DNA of 64,000 nt from Paramyrothecium sp. XJ0827 (taxonomy: Eukaryota > Ascomycota > Sordariomycetes > Hypocreales > Stachybotryaceae), in assembly GCA_020881915.1 (NCBI GenBank), contig JAJFPB010000001.1, forward strand, positions 2,046,001-2,110,000. Direction: 5' to 3'. The notes under the pieces were generated by a model. That model was not told the origin of the DNA and did not search any database. It worked only from the letters and a program-made list of their open reading frames with translations. The position numbers were made by a program, and so were the translations under genes. This document shows positions 10,445 to 21,353 of the stretch, one piece after another. Position 1 is the first letter of the stretch. Every line of letters begins with the position of its first letter.

Positions 10445-13400
10445 CCTGGCGTATCGGGGTGTCGCTGCCGAGGGCGCGACGGCTGGTGGAGAGTTTTGTG
10501 TTTACTTCGATTTCGGGGGCGATGCGACGTTGTTGTTGCTAGTGTCCGTGTTCACTCCGCCAAGTGACAGCACCAACGAGTGCAGTCGCGAGGTCGATGG
10601 TGGTCGCAGCTGGTTGACAATGGAGAGGTTCGAAAGAAGCAAAAGAGAAACTAGTCGGTAGGTGAAAATCCAATGGGCTCCTTAAGAGTAAAATTAGGAT
10701 CTGAGGGTAGAGAGGCAGGGGGGTGGGGTGTGTGAGTTGTGAGCGGTTGGGTGGCCCAGTGACAGTAGTGAGGGAACCACGACGCAAGCCAAGCCAAGCT
10801 GCTTGTTCCCTGCTGGGCTGGATTTCCGCGTTAGATCGAAGGGTCACGCCCGCTCTCGGTAATTAGGCGCAGAGGTCTGGATCGCCAGGGTGTCCACTGG
10901 AGTCTGGCGCTTCTGGAGGCCGCCGCAACTGAGCTCTTTATTTTGTCCGTTCCAATTAACAAAAAAGAACTAAAGGTTTTGCGACGGGGAGTTTTGAGCT
11001 TTCACGAGCTGGCCACGCGGTTTTCTCTTCCCACTTCAATCACTTCATCAAGGAGCACGGGATGCTTTAAGGAGTGCACTGACGCAGTTACAGCTAAACG
11101 TGCATGTACCTATAACTGTAACTTGCCCTGCTTAGCTCGAGCTGGGAGCTGGGATGACGCAGTTGGCACGACTAGGGAGTACATGAAAATCGCGTGGCGC
11201 TCCCGCAGACGGCGAGGTACCGGTAGGCTACTAAGCTCCAGCTGTCGTGAATAATGATTCGGGGCTTTTGATCCACCACCACGCATGGAAAATAGAAAAC
11301 CTCACCAAGGTCAGACCAGACCAAGAATCCATCCCAAGCTAGAGCCAGAAGTGGCTGTGCCTTATCCGAAACTGTGGCACGATAACCGCGGATTGCCTTT
11401 CCAGAGCCAAGTTCTGCGGTCGGCTTCCAAAAACATGCCGGATCCCCTCCATACTTGAAGGCAACCAACCAAACCTTCATTCCTCGTTGAAATTCAGCTC
11501 GTGCGACCCCTTCACAGCCCCCAATCCAGATCAACGCGATCGAGCTTGGCAGACCCGATCCAAACGAAAAAGAGGTGTCAGCGTTTTTGGCCCGGCCGAA
11601 ATGAAAGCAGGAGCGGCGGGAGCAGAGGAAGGCAGAGAGGGACAGGCCTGATGCATGCACCCTTACGCTATGCATGGTTCTGCGTGTCCTAAATGGGCGG
11701 ATCTAGGCCCACCTCTACCGCCGCGATCCTGGCTCCGGCTCCAAGAGCTTGTTTTACCTGCGACAGGCTCTGCTGCCGGGTCCCCACACTTCGCACTCCC
11801 CCTCCCCCTACTGCGTGCGCTGCCGCCGCTGTTTGCTGCTGCACTGCTGCAGAGCTCGCATCTGGCTGTGGCTTGTCGAGGGACCAGACCGGTCCAACGG
11901 ACCCATGTCCAGCTGTGCTTAATTTTGTTTTGCGTCGGGGGGCCCGTTCTCTCGGCTACTACCGTCACCTTGCGGCATTCGCTCCACAGGCGCGAAGCTG
12001 TTTTGGCAGGATTGCGACGAGGGGAGGGCACGAGGAGCACAAGAAGAGATTTGCAACGGCGGAATGCATATTAATTTTCACTTGCGCGGACGGCCTTCTG
12101 ACTATTGAAGAGAGGCTTGCATCTTTTGGTGGTGATGGCCTCCACCACACCTCGCCCACACCTCTGCATCTCCAGCCCATTTGGGTTCAACACGTCACAG
12201 CTGGGTGTGGGGGCTGGGCTGGGCTGGGCGCCTCAGGCCAACGCGTTGCTTCCACCAGCCTAATGCAAATCCCAGGAAACAGGGCAGCGGAAAAAAGCTC
12301 CTTTGCTCGACGGTAAGCCAACGTCGTCCACCAAATCCGTGATGTCACATCCTCTTCTCCTACCCACAGTCTACCCAACCGAATCCGGTCAACGAAGCGC
12401 TCATCACCGACATCATGGATCGACAACAATGCCCGTCCTGGGTTATCGTTTCGCAGGAAACCAACTGAGATCTCAACCCTCCCGCATCAAGCAGATCCCT
12501 GCTCGCATGCCTCTAGAGATCTCCGAACACACCATTCGCATCTCCACGGAGCATTCGCTACGGCGCACCAAATGCCCCCAAATCAATGATGATGGTGATG
12601 GCTTCTATGGTGTCACGGACCCTCGCTACTTTTCCTCATTTGCTTTGTCCAACCTATCATCATGCTAACCAACTCGACGTCGCCGCAACTGGCTTCACCG
12701 CATCGTGGCCCCCCTGTCCATCTGACTCGGCACTAGCAAGCCCAAATTGAACGATAGTTTCGCACCAAAGCGCGGCCTGAACGCAAGTTGCACTCAACTC
12801 AATTTGAGGTTGCGACAGCGTGTTACACCCGCCGATCATTTCCCACTCCTTGCACAATGTCTGTCCAATCTCGGTCGGACTACCCTCCGCTTCAATGTGT
12901 GTTTTGTCTTACGTTCTGGCAACTAGACTGCCGGCAAAACGACCCGACATTAGCTACCATCTGAACGGCTGCCGGCACCACGCCAATTCTGTGAGATTTC
13001 CAACTTGGACAAAATAATCGGCTATGAACCCGTTACTTTGGCTACCGGTCGTGCATTGCTCGTAGCTGAAAGAGGCAGGGATGTAACAAAGACGACCCCT
13101 GGCCAATACTTCAGTGTGCCACCCCCTTACCGAAAGAATGATGCTCAGATCTTGGGTCACGAGATAAGGTAATTCTCCTTTTGATACCCTGGCTTGTGCA
13201 ACTTATCCTGGGGCACGCATGTATGCAAAAAGTGCCTTGTCGATTAATGCCCGCTTGAGCCACTGTTCTGCTTCTTAGCAATCATTAAGCTTGTGGGAGC
13301 CATGTGCTGGACGTCGGCCAGTTATTTGTTTGAACAAATCCCACTGGACCCTGGTGCCAAGGCCTGCCTCCAGCGTATAGATGTAGTTGTGCTTGACCTT

Positions 13401-14547
13401 TGCCTAGGCAAAAGATGCACAGCCAGCGCTTTCGATCAATGTGAGCAGCATCAATAACTCTATCGCGCCGTAAGGACATGTTCTCGCCCACAGCATGGAC
13501 AGGTGCTCCGTAGTGGTGATCCACGTGCTGGTAAGAGCGCGAAACTCACATCTAGCTTCTTCGTCGCTCCTCCGCTCTAGGCTACCATAACCTCGGTGTA
13601 GCAGGTTACTCAATATTCATCACCTTTCCAAACCATGAAGCGGCATATCTTGCCTTTGCGCCCTATGCTCTACAATTGGTGGGTTAAATACGTACCTCAA
13701 TGAGCCACATCAGGAGGTATTGGCCTAACCGTAACTGCATTAACACTGCTACCCTAGAACTGAGGGATGTCATGATCCCTTCTGTCGCAAGGCCTGTTTC
13801 CAAGACGCGACGGGCTTCTTTCTTGCTTTTTTCCCCTGCTAGAAACGAGCCTCTTTAGTACTCCAGTATGGCTTCCCGCCTCAGTCAATTTTCGAAAACA
13901 AAATAATGCATTTGTTCCGCAGACGGAGTTGCTTACTTCTTGCTCATGTAGTAACTTGGGTCAAGTCTATACAACGGAAAAATGCTTCTAGGTACAAAAC
14001 ACTTCCCCAGCATTTGTCGACGGGCGTTCTTTTCACACTTACATCACCCAATTTACCCAGCCCCTTTCGTTTTCAATGGGAACAGAAGCTACTGCGCCTT
14101 CTTCTACAGTATGCGTGCTAGCTGAATTGGAATTATGGACTCGGCAACCCATTCGTTGACAGCATACCAAATGCTCGGAGATTCAGACAAAGACGGCTGG
14201 CTGAGTCTCTGCTGACTGAGATTTGCAGCCAATGAGTCGCTACATGGATGGGGGTGTTTTCTTTGTAGATGAAGTTCTTTGTTCCCGATTTAGACTGCAT
14301 GTAAACGCCGACTCGTGATCAGACCAGTGTCCGGCTCATGCCCTTGCCTGAACGGTCAATTCGGGCCTCAAGCATTGATACTGTAGCATGCCACAGCTTG
14401 TTGAGTGAAGTGTATGTCACGCCTGAGAAGATTGTCATTTACTCTCTTAAGAGCCCACGCCGGTGTGTCATGGATAGCTGATTTGAATCTCTCGCTTTAC
14501 CTTTCCACATCGCAAACATTCAATCCATACACTACGCATAACCCACG
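10445..14547. other. 4.1-kb gene-poor intergenic region
   Basis: It carries the promoter of the leftward channel gene and, at the far end, the promoter of the rightward unknown gene. The longest open frames (11693-12316 and 12303-12668) have odd compositions and no domain, so I do not call them. The only structured element noticed is a G-run cluster at 12203-12228. Confidence 0.5.
12203..12228 (+). other. Canonical G-quadruplex motif
   Basis: Five G-tracts of at least three G (12203-12205, 12209-12213, 12216-12218, 12221-12223, 12226-12228) separated by short CT or TGT loops. The core is a CTGGG pentamer array. It lies in a gene-poor stretch, about 2.3 kb upstream of the next rightward gene. 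Confidence 0.6.
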
Positions 14548-16092
14548 ATGGCAGCCTTGGACAGTGAACTGGATTTGGAGTCCGAGTATGACGCTGCGGG
14601 TCTAACAAGACCAAGTAAAGATGTGGATGATGTCGCCTTGGGGGTTTCGGCGACCGACTATGCCACCTCTTGGATATGCGACTGGAGCGACCCAGAAAAG
14701 AGGATCTGGACACACGAAGACCTCGAGCTGCTCCGCCATGTCAACTGCTCTTACCTCTCTTCTGGAAAACTTCCAACCCTACTGGCTCTCAAACAACACG
14801 CGCAATCTCTCACCAATCTCATACGAAAGTTGAGTGTTTCTTCGACCTCAGGCAGGGTGAATGGCAGAGGGGTAGGCCCAAGTTTTCGCAAGAACGAGGC
14901 ATTCGACTGGCTCAATGACCTTGACACGCCCTATCAAAACTCTGACGACGCACACAACACGCCGCTCGAGGCCATTGCGAATAAGGTCAAAGGCGAGATT
15001 GAGGCGCCCATTCGGAACACCCTGGAGTTGCATTGCCCGCTGCAGCCGATTCTGGACTCTGGCCCATACGTTGATAAGGACCAGAAGGAGCCAAAGAGCA
15101 GGCCGTATCAGACACACGCTGGCCTCCTGCATCACGCTAACGAGTGCTTGGAGATACTCGACCACGAGTACGGCTCCACGGGAGGACTCTTGTCCATGCT
15201 GCCAACGGACCAGGAGCACGACAAGCAGCAGATGGCTGGAGCTCGCAACACGCTTGTCGGTCAATGGCTGCTGCATCAACAGCACCTTGTTGCGCGGATG
15301 CATGAGCTCGAGATTAGCTACGCCAACGCCCTTGATGTTTTGGCGGGCGAAGCTGTTATACCACTGCAGCTGCTCAGCAGCAGCGGACTTGATGCGAGAT
15401 CACTCGGACGTGCCGTTGCTTACCCACAAGATCGATTCCTTCTAGTTCACAGTGGCGATGAGCTGTTTAATCACATCCACCGACTGCTGGATAAGGAAGA
15501 GGCACGCTTACAAGCCGAGGAACAGATATGGCACAACAGCGGCGTCATTGGAGAAAGATTACGGGTTGAGGATCGTGAAGGTGAGGAGTTCACTCGGGGC
15601 CTCGTCTCGCTTGATGCTACTTCGCGCTTCTACCGGCTCAAGGGCCGAGGTGGAGGCAGGGGGACGCTGTTCGTCCTGCCGGCCATCGAAGAACATCCTG
15701 GGGTGCAAGAGACCCGCACCGTCGAGAAGCGCCCAACGATCGTGTCCGTCGTGACGCCGACGTGGCCGGAGCGCGTATCTGACCTGCAGCGGAAGTACGA
15801 GGAGAAGCTCGAGGAGGGCGACAAGGCCATCCAGATGAAGCGGGTGCTGCTCAAGGACCGGGAGGAGAGGAAGAAGACGCTTCTGAAGCTCATGGACGAC
15901 AAGGACGCCAGCGACAAGGCGGCAAAAGAGGCAAAGGCCGAGGCTGAGGGCTACAAGGAGCTGTGGTTGAGCTTGAGGGCAGGATTTGCTGACTTGCGCG
16001 AGACGCTGCCGGAGGATGTTCGCGGGTATGTGGATGCGTATTTGGAAGATGGAGGGCTTGCTGACGATGTTGAGATGCTTGAACAAACTTAG
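14548..16092 (+). CDS. Conserved-looking fungal protein with C-terminal coiled coil, unknown function
   Basis: Intronless ORF of 514 aa starting MAALDSELDLESEYDAAG. I recognise no named domain. The N-terminal half is mixed helical, with Trp-rich TSWICDWSDPEKRIW at about residues 40-54. The middle has long helices around WLLHQQHLVARMHELEISYA. A Gly-rich turn (LKGRGGGRGTLF) follows near residue 370. Residues about 405-475 are strongly charged with heptad-like spacing, predicting a coiled coil. The protein is soluble, with no signal peptide or membrane span. Length, codon use and absence of stops argue it is real. A scaffold or cytoskeletal role would be a guess from the coiled coil only. Confidence 0.8.
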   Translation: MAALDSELDLESEYDAAGLTRPSKDVDDVALGVSATDYATSWICDWSDPEKRIWTHEDLELLRHVNCSYLSSGKLPTLLALKQHAQSLTNLIRKLSVSSTSGRVNGRGVGPSFRKNEAFDWLNDLDTPYQNSDDAHNTPLEAIANKVKGEIEAPIRNTLELHCPLQPILDSGPYVDKDQKEPKSRPYQTHAGLLHHANECLEILDHEYGSTGGLLSMLPTDQEHDKQQMAGARNTLVGQWLLHQQHLVARMHELEISYANALDVLAGEAVIPLQLLSSSGLDARSLGRAVAYPQDRFLLVHSGDELFNHIHRLLDKEEARLQAEEQIWHNSGVIGERLRVEDREGEEFTRGLVSLDATSRFYRLKGRGGGRGTLFVLPAIEEHPGVQETRTVEKRPTIVSVVTPTWPERVSDLQRKYEEKLEEGDKAIQMKRVLLKDREERKKTLLKLMDDKDASDKAAKEAKAEAEGYKELWLSLRAGFADLRETLPEDVRGYVDAYLEDGGLADDVEMLEQT

Positions 16093-17677
16093 TTTGTACG
16101 CATAAATCGTAGGGCAAGAGTAGGTTGAGTCAATTCGCGAGTTGCTTTTTATTTGCCTTGTGACTTTGCTGAAACCGACATGCAATGGCTGGGTTTCGAT
16201 CTCACAGCTTCAGTGGTTTCCTGACCTCTGGGGAAATGTGACTGTCCTGGCTAGCCTATCATACGAAGCCCATCTTTGTAGGATACAATCCTGAACCATC
16301 GTTTTTACCATATTTTATCTCCTACTATTTTCTCAGGTCCCTCCCCACGAATGATGGTTTACGTGGTTTCTAAGCCGATAAATACCAGAGGGAAACGCCC
16401 TCAGACAGTCTAGAGAACGCAAATGAATGATGCGGAAGTGAAGCTGCCTTGGGTTGTATGGCGCCCCCCCCAGAAAGTGTTTGTAGCAAAAGTCGTCTGG
16501 AGACATGCTTGCTTACATGTGACCATTTGTGAGTCTGAGCATAAGCCCAAGTCTTACCTAGCAGCATCATCACAATAAAGAGACCTACTCACTTCATTCC
16601 AACCTACCGGCATTAGACATCATGAGAAAGGCCCAATATGAGCTTGATCTATAGTCGGACTTGGAGCTCCTATTGACCCAACCGAATAAGCAAAGGCTTC
16701 TTCCGCTTAAAATGGTAATGATTTCTTGAAATCGACAGAGAACGCAGCCTCTTGCTTCGCCACACAGCAGCCATAGACCAGCCGTTTAAGCAATAAAACT
16801 CTATCCTCTAATGAACAGAAAAGAGATCGCCACGGAAAGCCCGTATTCTTGAAAGAATCAGTCTTGTGAAGGTTCTTTCGGGACGTCTACCACCGTCCGC
16901 TCTTGTACAATCGAGAAAATGACCAGGGCACCTCTGAATAAAGTTGAGAAACAGCTACGGGGATGTGCCTTGGGGGATGCAAATAGAAGAGATGGAATGC
17001 CAGACCATGAGATGGTGGTAGCGTATAAGTGTGCATGTAGCGTACCTCAGAGACAACTCAAACTACGTCGTGTACAGTAGTAGAAGCTTCGGCCCTAAGC
17101 AGACGCCAAGGTAGAGATCCCATAAGACTTGGCTTGCACTGATCGACTTACAGTACTCGAGAAACATACATGAAGCAGATGAGCACTGAGCCCAGACCAG
17201 AGCCCGAGCCCACATACTGTGGCAGATAGCGCCGCTCTTTAGCAAAAATCTAGGACAAAGGGGCGTTGTGTATTGCTTGGGAAGCAATCCCCTTTGTTGT
17301 CTTGAGGCGGACCAAGCCACTGGCGTGAAGCCTTGGGGAGAGGAAGCTCATCCATGATTGGCGCATCCGACACAATAGGAGGCTTGATTTCTGAATGAAG
17401 AGCACTGACTCTAGTCAATTGAACAGAGAATTTTGCTCTGGAGTGATTTCTGTACAATTCGTCTCGAGAAGAATCATCGCTCCAATCCTATGTGCAAGTT
17501 GTGGTGAGGATGGTGTCTGTTGTGATGTCTTTGGTCTTGCAGCAACACAACCCGCTTATCGCATTAACCGGGAGGCGACCTGCAAGGTACCGTACCGAAC
17601 CAACTTGACGCAATACCTCTGGTCGTCTCGTCCCAACAACAAAGCGGATGTAACATGGACCAAGCTCATCAAATATC
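16093..17677. other. Intergenic region before the radical SAM gene
   Basis: About 1.6 kb with only short overlapping frames on both strands and no recognisable product. It holds the 3' flank of the coiled-coil gene and the promoter of the radical SAM gene. No repeat seen. Confidence 0.5.
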
Positions 17678-18904
17678 ATGATGAATAGCCATTTGGGACA
17701 GGTCGCTCTGAGGGCTGGCAGGTCTCTGCTCCCAGCGAGCCGGCACGTATCACGTCGGCGGCTTCATCTGGCGCCGCCATTCCTCCTCGAGGATTACATG
17801 CCCCGATATCAGACGCTGAGCTCGAGGGACGCCGCCTTGAAGCGATCCAAGGCGTATGCTCACTTACGTAACTGCAATCTCTGCCCAAGGCTCTGCGGAG
17901 TCAACCGCTACGAGACGACTGGCATGTGCCTTATTGGCGACAAAGCCAAAGTCAATGTCATAGGTGGGTGGCTGCGGCGTCCATGCTTTGGCACTTGGGA
18001 GAACAATTGACTAAAAAGCAAACCAACCCTGCCTGCAGCTCCCCACTTTGGCGAAGGTCTGTTGGTTTGCCCCTTGCGTCGACCCCGACTGGCATGCTGA
18101 AGCTCTCATCTAGAACCCTGCATCCAAGGCCACAATGGGAGTGGCGCCGTGTTCATGAGCGGCTGCAACCTGCGATGTATCTTTTGCCAGAACTTTGACA
18201 TCTCGCACCAGCGGAATGGCTCGGACCTGACGCCGGAGGAGCTCGGTGAATGGTACATCAAGCTGCAGGAGGTTGGTAACGTCCACAACATCAATATCGT
18301 GACACCCGAGCATGTGGTTCCGCAGGTGGCCCTAAGCATACTGCATGCGAGGGACCTTGGCCTGCGCGTGCCGATCGTCTACAACACGTCCAGCTTTGAC
18401 TCCCTCGAGTCCCTGCAACTGATGGACGGGCTTGTCGACATTTACCTGGCCGACTTTAAGGTATGGAAGCCAGCCACCTCAAAGCGATTGCTCAAAGCCG
18501 ACGACTACGCCACCACTGCCAAGGAGAGCATCAAAGCCATGCACGCGCAGGTAGGTGACCTGTGCTTCACTGGAGATGGCATTGCCAAGAAGGGGGTGCT
18601 GGTACGTCACCTTGTGATGCCGGGCAAAGAGGAGGAGGGGGCCGAGATTATGAAGTTCCTCGCCTCGGAGGTTTCGACCGACTGCTTCGTCAACATCATG
18701 GAGCAGTATCACCCCGATGCTCACGCGGGGAAGCCGAATAGGCGTAGCAGGACAAGCAAGGACGGGCAGGAAGGCGAGGTGCGGTATGCAGAGATCAACC
18801 GTGCCGTGACTGATCAAGAAGTGTCGTCGGTCAGGAAGGCAGCCACAGACGCTGGGCTTTGGCGGTTCAACGATCCACCAAAGCACGATGGCTTTGCCAT
18901 TTGA
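17678..18904 (+). CDS. PflA-like radical SAM protein (COG1313 type), probably mitochondrial
   Basis: Three exons: join(17678..17963, 18041..18058, 18114..18904), 364 aa; the middle exon is only 18 nt. Residues about 1-40 are rich in Arg, His, Ser and hydrophobics without acids, typical of a mitochondrial presequence. Next comes CNLCPRLCGVNRYETTGMC, the N-terminal four-cysteine motif of pyruvate formate-lyase activase-like proteins of the COG1313 type. The catalytic 4Fe-4S/SAM motif is SGCNLRCIFCQNFD (CX3CX2C). The rest keeps the TIM-barrel-like order, with YLADFKVW in the middle and MEQYHPDAHAG late. In bacteria such proteins resemble glycyl-radical enzyme activases, but most have no defined substrate. 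I see no glycyl-radical enzyme in this window. A start at the later Met (MPRYQTL, about residue 41) would remove the presequence. Bacterial ancestry is inferred from where the family is usually found. Confidence 0.9.
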
Positions 18905-19704
18905 CAACCTTAATTGGGTACAGTGCCCGAAAGCCAGGTCTGGGACAGTTTCATGCGGCGTCAAGCGGCGCGAGTGCAGAACAATTGCTGGGGGCAAATC
19001 ACTCCCAGCAACCGCAGCGGAAGAGCTGTTCATAATTTGATCGAACCCCTCCCGCCTAGGTCATTAACGGTAAGGTAGAATCCCGCGGTAACGGCAGGAG
19101 TTGACTATCGAGCACGGATCTGCTGCTGATTCTAGCCAACGTTGATTCTTTGAGCTAGTGCCTAGACCTTCGCGGAAGCAAAGCTTGCTCGCGCGGTTCG
19201 GTCTGTCGGTGTTAGCTCACGCCCCCCAATTAGGACGAGGAGAATCGCCAACACTTGGATCGCCTCCTCGAGAGCTGGAGAAATTCTCTTGACATAAAGG
19301 AAGCGATGGGCCGAAGCTCTGTCACTGCCGGCAATAGTCGCTCGTACATCCTGCATCCCGTTCCATCAGCAGGACCCTAGCTCTTTCATGACTAGACACC
19401 AGCTGACCGCCGGCCATCGCTTTCACCTTGGATAAAGGCAGCAGGTCTGAGGGGGTCTGAGCTCAAAGGGCAAAACAGCCGGTGCCGGGAAAGTGGTCCT
19501 GTTGCTGACCCCAGCTTGTTTACCATGAATGTAAAGGTCCCGCAAGAATCTCCAAGCCGAAGGGGACCCCGAGCGGGATATATCCAGCGCGCAATGACGG
19601 ACCCGAACGGGTCTCGGATCAACAACAGACGATCTTCTCTGGGATGCAGCTATGTGTTTGCACCGCGTGCCTTCCATGAGGTCTTTACAGAACGCGCATA
19701 TCTC
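18905..19704. other. Promoter and leader of the 19.7-kb gene
   Basis: The reading frame of the next gene stays open back to an in-frame ATG at 19516, so part of this stretch may be coding. I treat it as leader because the upstream residues look unlike a structured protein. No other feature seen. Confidence 0.4.
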
Positions 19705-20328
19705 ATGTCGGCACTCCAGCTGCAAGACGCCATCCGAAAGCAGCTCACAGAACAATACTCGGCCCTTACGGACGAACTATTGAACTTCGAGACACCCAAA
19801 CACAGGCGTATGCTGCGGAAGAAGGTCAGCCAGCTCAAGCCGAAGATCGTCGCCGCGGCCGAGGCCCAGAAAACCGTCTTCCTACGTCTGTTCGAGGTGG
19901 AGATGGAGATGCAGAGCCTTCAAACTCTGACGCAAGCACACGCGCACTCGCTTTACCAGCGCGAATGGCCCAGCCCCGCTTCGACTTTGGAATCCTTTTC
20001 CTCGCTATCGGATGCCTCGGGCAGTCTCTCAGCATGCACGACACCGCTCAACGCTACGTCTCCGGCCTTCATCCCGAAGCGTGAGCTTCTCGAGCTACAC
20101 AGCGCTATGGAGCCACGACCCTGGGGCGCAGATGGGAGCCCTGCGCTAACAACTGTTGAAGAAGCCGGCGAGGATTTCATATCAAACCACGACCTATGCT
20201 ACAGATACCGCAGCATGGAGACGCTGCGGGAGGATAGTTCGGTATTTTGGGACGGAATGTTCCTGGAGCCTCGACTAAAGAGGTCACCCAGCCTACCTAG
20301 TCTGCAATGTGTCTGGCCAGGTGAATAG
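19705..20328 (+). CDS. Small unknown protein with N-terminal helical region
   Basis: 207 aa from the Met at 19705 (MSALQLQDAIRKQLTEQY). The frame continues upstream to a Met at 19516, which would give 270 aa. I chose 19705 because a clear amphipathic helix begins there and the 63 upstream residues are Arg/Ser/Gly-rich and unstructured. Residues 1-75 form long charged helices, probably a coiled coil (KHRRMLRKKVSQLKPKI). The rest is Ser/Pro-rich with an acidic Trp/Phe-containing patch (SSVFWDGMFLEP) near the C-terminus. No recognised domain, signal peptide or membrane span. It is convergent with the NECAP gene, only 224 bp away. Function unknown. Confidence 0.65.
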   Translation: MSALQLQDAIRKQLTEQYSALTDELLNFETPKHRRMLRKKVSQLKPKIVAAAEAQKTVFLRLFEVEMEMQSLQTLTQAHAHSLYQREWPSPASTLESFSSLSDASGSLSACTTPLNATSPAFIPKRELLELHSAMEPRPWGADGSPALTTVEEAGEDFISNHDLCYRYRSMETLREDSSVFWDGMFLEPRLKRSPSLPSLQCVWPGE

Positions 20329-20552
20329 GAGGACTGGGAAGAGGTCTGCCTGCAACAGTCTCTACCGAAAGAAACACCAGGGAAAAAGGTTGAACATGCG
20401 AACGCGGAGCTCGAAACATAGTGGCTCCGTGTGTAAAGTATCTGAACTAGCTGTATAAGCCCAATGACATTGTCATTAATCATTACTGTGACTTTTCACT
20501 CATTTTCGCCTCCCAACTCATATGTAGACACGCGATACATGGCTGGACATTG

Positions 20553-21353
20553 TTAAGAAAACTCGCCGAACTTGCCATCGTCGAATCCCAGCTCTTGGGC
20601 GGAGGGACCTCTATTTTGGCTGCTCCGGTTGCCGGGAGGAGGCGGCAGGGAAAAGCCACCGCCGGTAGAGGCCGGCGCCGCTGCAGGCGGAGGCGCCAGA
20701 GCAAACGCCTGAAGATTGACTGGCGCCTGCGAGGACGACGGCGAGGACTGCTGCTGCTCGGTCCGCCTGCGGCCGAAGCTCGTGCCGCCGAGGTTGATGG
20801 TGATGGTCTCGCCCTTCTTCAGGCTGTAGTCCTTGGTCTCCTCCTCCTTGGCGGCGGCCTGCTGCTTGCCCTGCTCGCCCTCCCAGCCCAGGCCGCGCCG
20901 GGCCTCCTGCAGGGCGACGGACAGGTCGAAGGCGTCGGAGCGGTCCTCGAAGCCGATGCCGAGGGTGGCCTTGCGGCCCTGGGGGTCGCGGACGGAGACG
21001 GCGAAGAAGCGGCTGCTGTCGTAGACGGGCTCGACCGAGGCCTTGGCGACGTAGGGGGCGGCGGCGAAGAGCTGGCCCGACGCCGGGTCCTCGAGGACGA
21101 GGTCGACCTTGAGCTTGTCGCTGGCGGCGGAGGAGGATGACGAGGATGAGGACTCGTACGACGTCTCGACGACGCGGAGGCGCGCGGTGAAGATGTGCCG
21201 GGAGGGGTCCTCGGTCCAGGACGAGGCGCTGTGGCCGCGCGTGGACTGCAGCGGGGGGATGTTGTAGATGTGGACCGTGTTGGCGACGAAGAGGACGCGC
21301 TGGATGGCGTCGCTGGGGAGGGTCTGGCCCGTCGCTGGGTCGAGGAGCTCCAT
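20553..21353 (-). CDS. NECAP-family endocytic adaptor (DUF1681, PH-like fold)
   Basis: Intronless, 266 aa. Residues about 17-165 match the NECAP PH-like domain: RVLFVANTVHIYNIPPL, then a Trp-containing strand, SGQLFAAAPY, DSSRFFAVSVRD and the hallmark LGIGFEDRSDAFDLSVALQE. A poly-Ser insertion sits at about residues 68-77 in a loop. The C-terminal 90 residues are Pro/Gly/Ala-rich and disordered, ending FGEFS. In animals NECAPs bind AP-2 and help clathrin coat assembly, and fungal members are presumed to act in clathrin-mediated endocytosis. The animal C-terminal WXXF-type AP-binding motif is not evident. Bbc1, another endocytic-patch protein, is encoded elsewhere in the window. Confidence 0.93.
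   Translation of the reverse strand: MELLDPATGQTLPSDAIQRVLFVANTVHIYNIPPLQSTRGHSASSWTEDPSRHIFTARLRVVETSYESSSSSSSSAASDKLKVDLVLEDPASGQLFAAAPYVAKASVEPVYDSSRFFAVSVRDPQGRKATLGIGFEDRSDAFDLSVALQEARRGLGWEGEQGKQQAAAKEEETKDYSLKKGETITINLGGTSFGRRRTEQQQSSPSSSQAPVNLQAFALAPPPAAAPASTGGGFSLPPPPGNRSSQNRGPSAQELGFDDGKFGEFS

Noticed and set aside
11693..12316. 207-residue rightward frame in the 10.4-14.5 kb region
   Set aside because: Cys/Ala-rich, overlapped by frames on the other strand, no domain and no splice partner.
12303..12668. 121-residue rightward frame
   Set aside because: His/Ser/Arg-rich, no motif and no support from neighbours.
20550..21140. Open frame antisense to NECAP
   Set aside because: Arg/Gly/Leu-rich low complexity shadow of a conserved gene.
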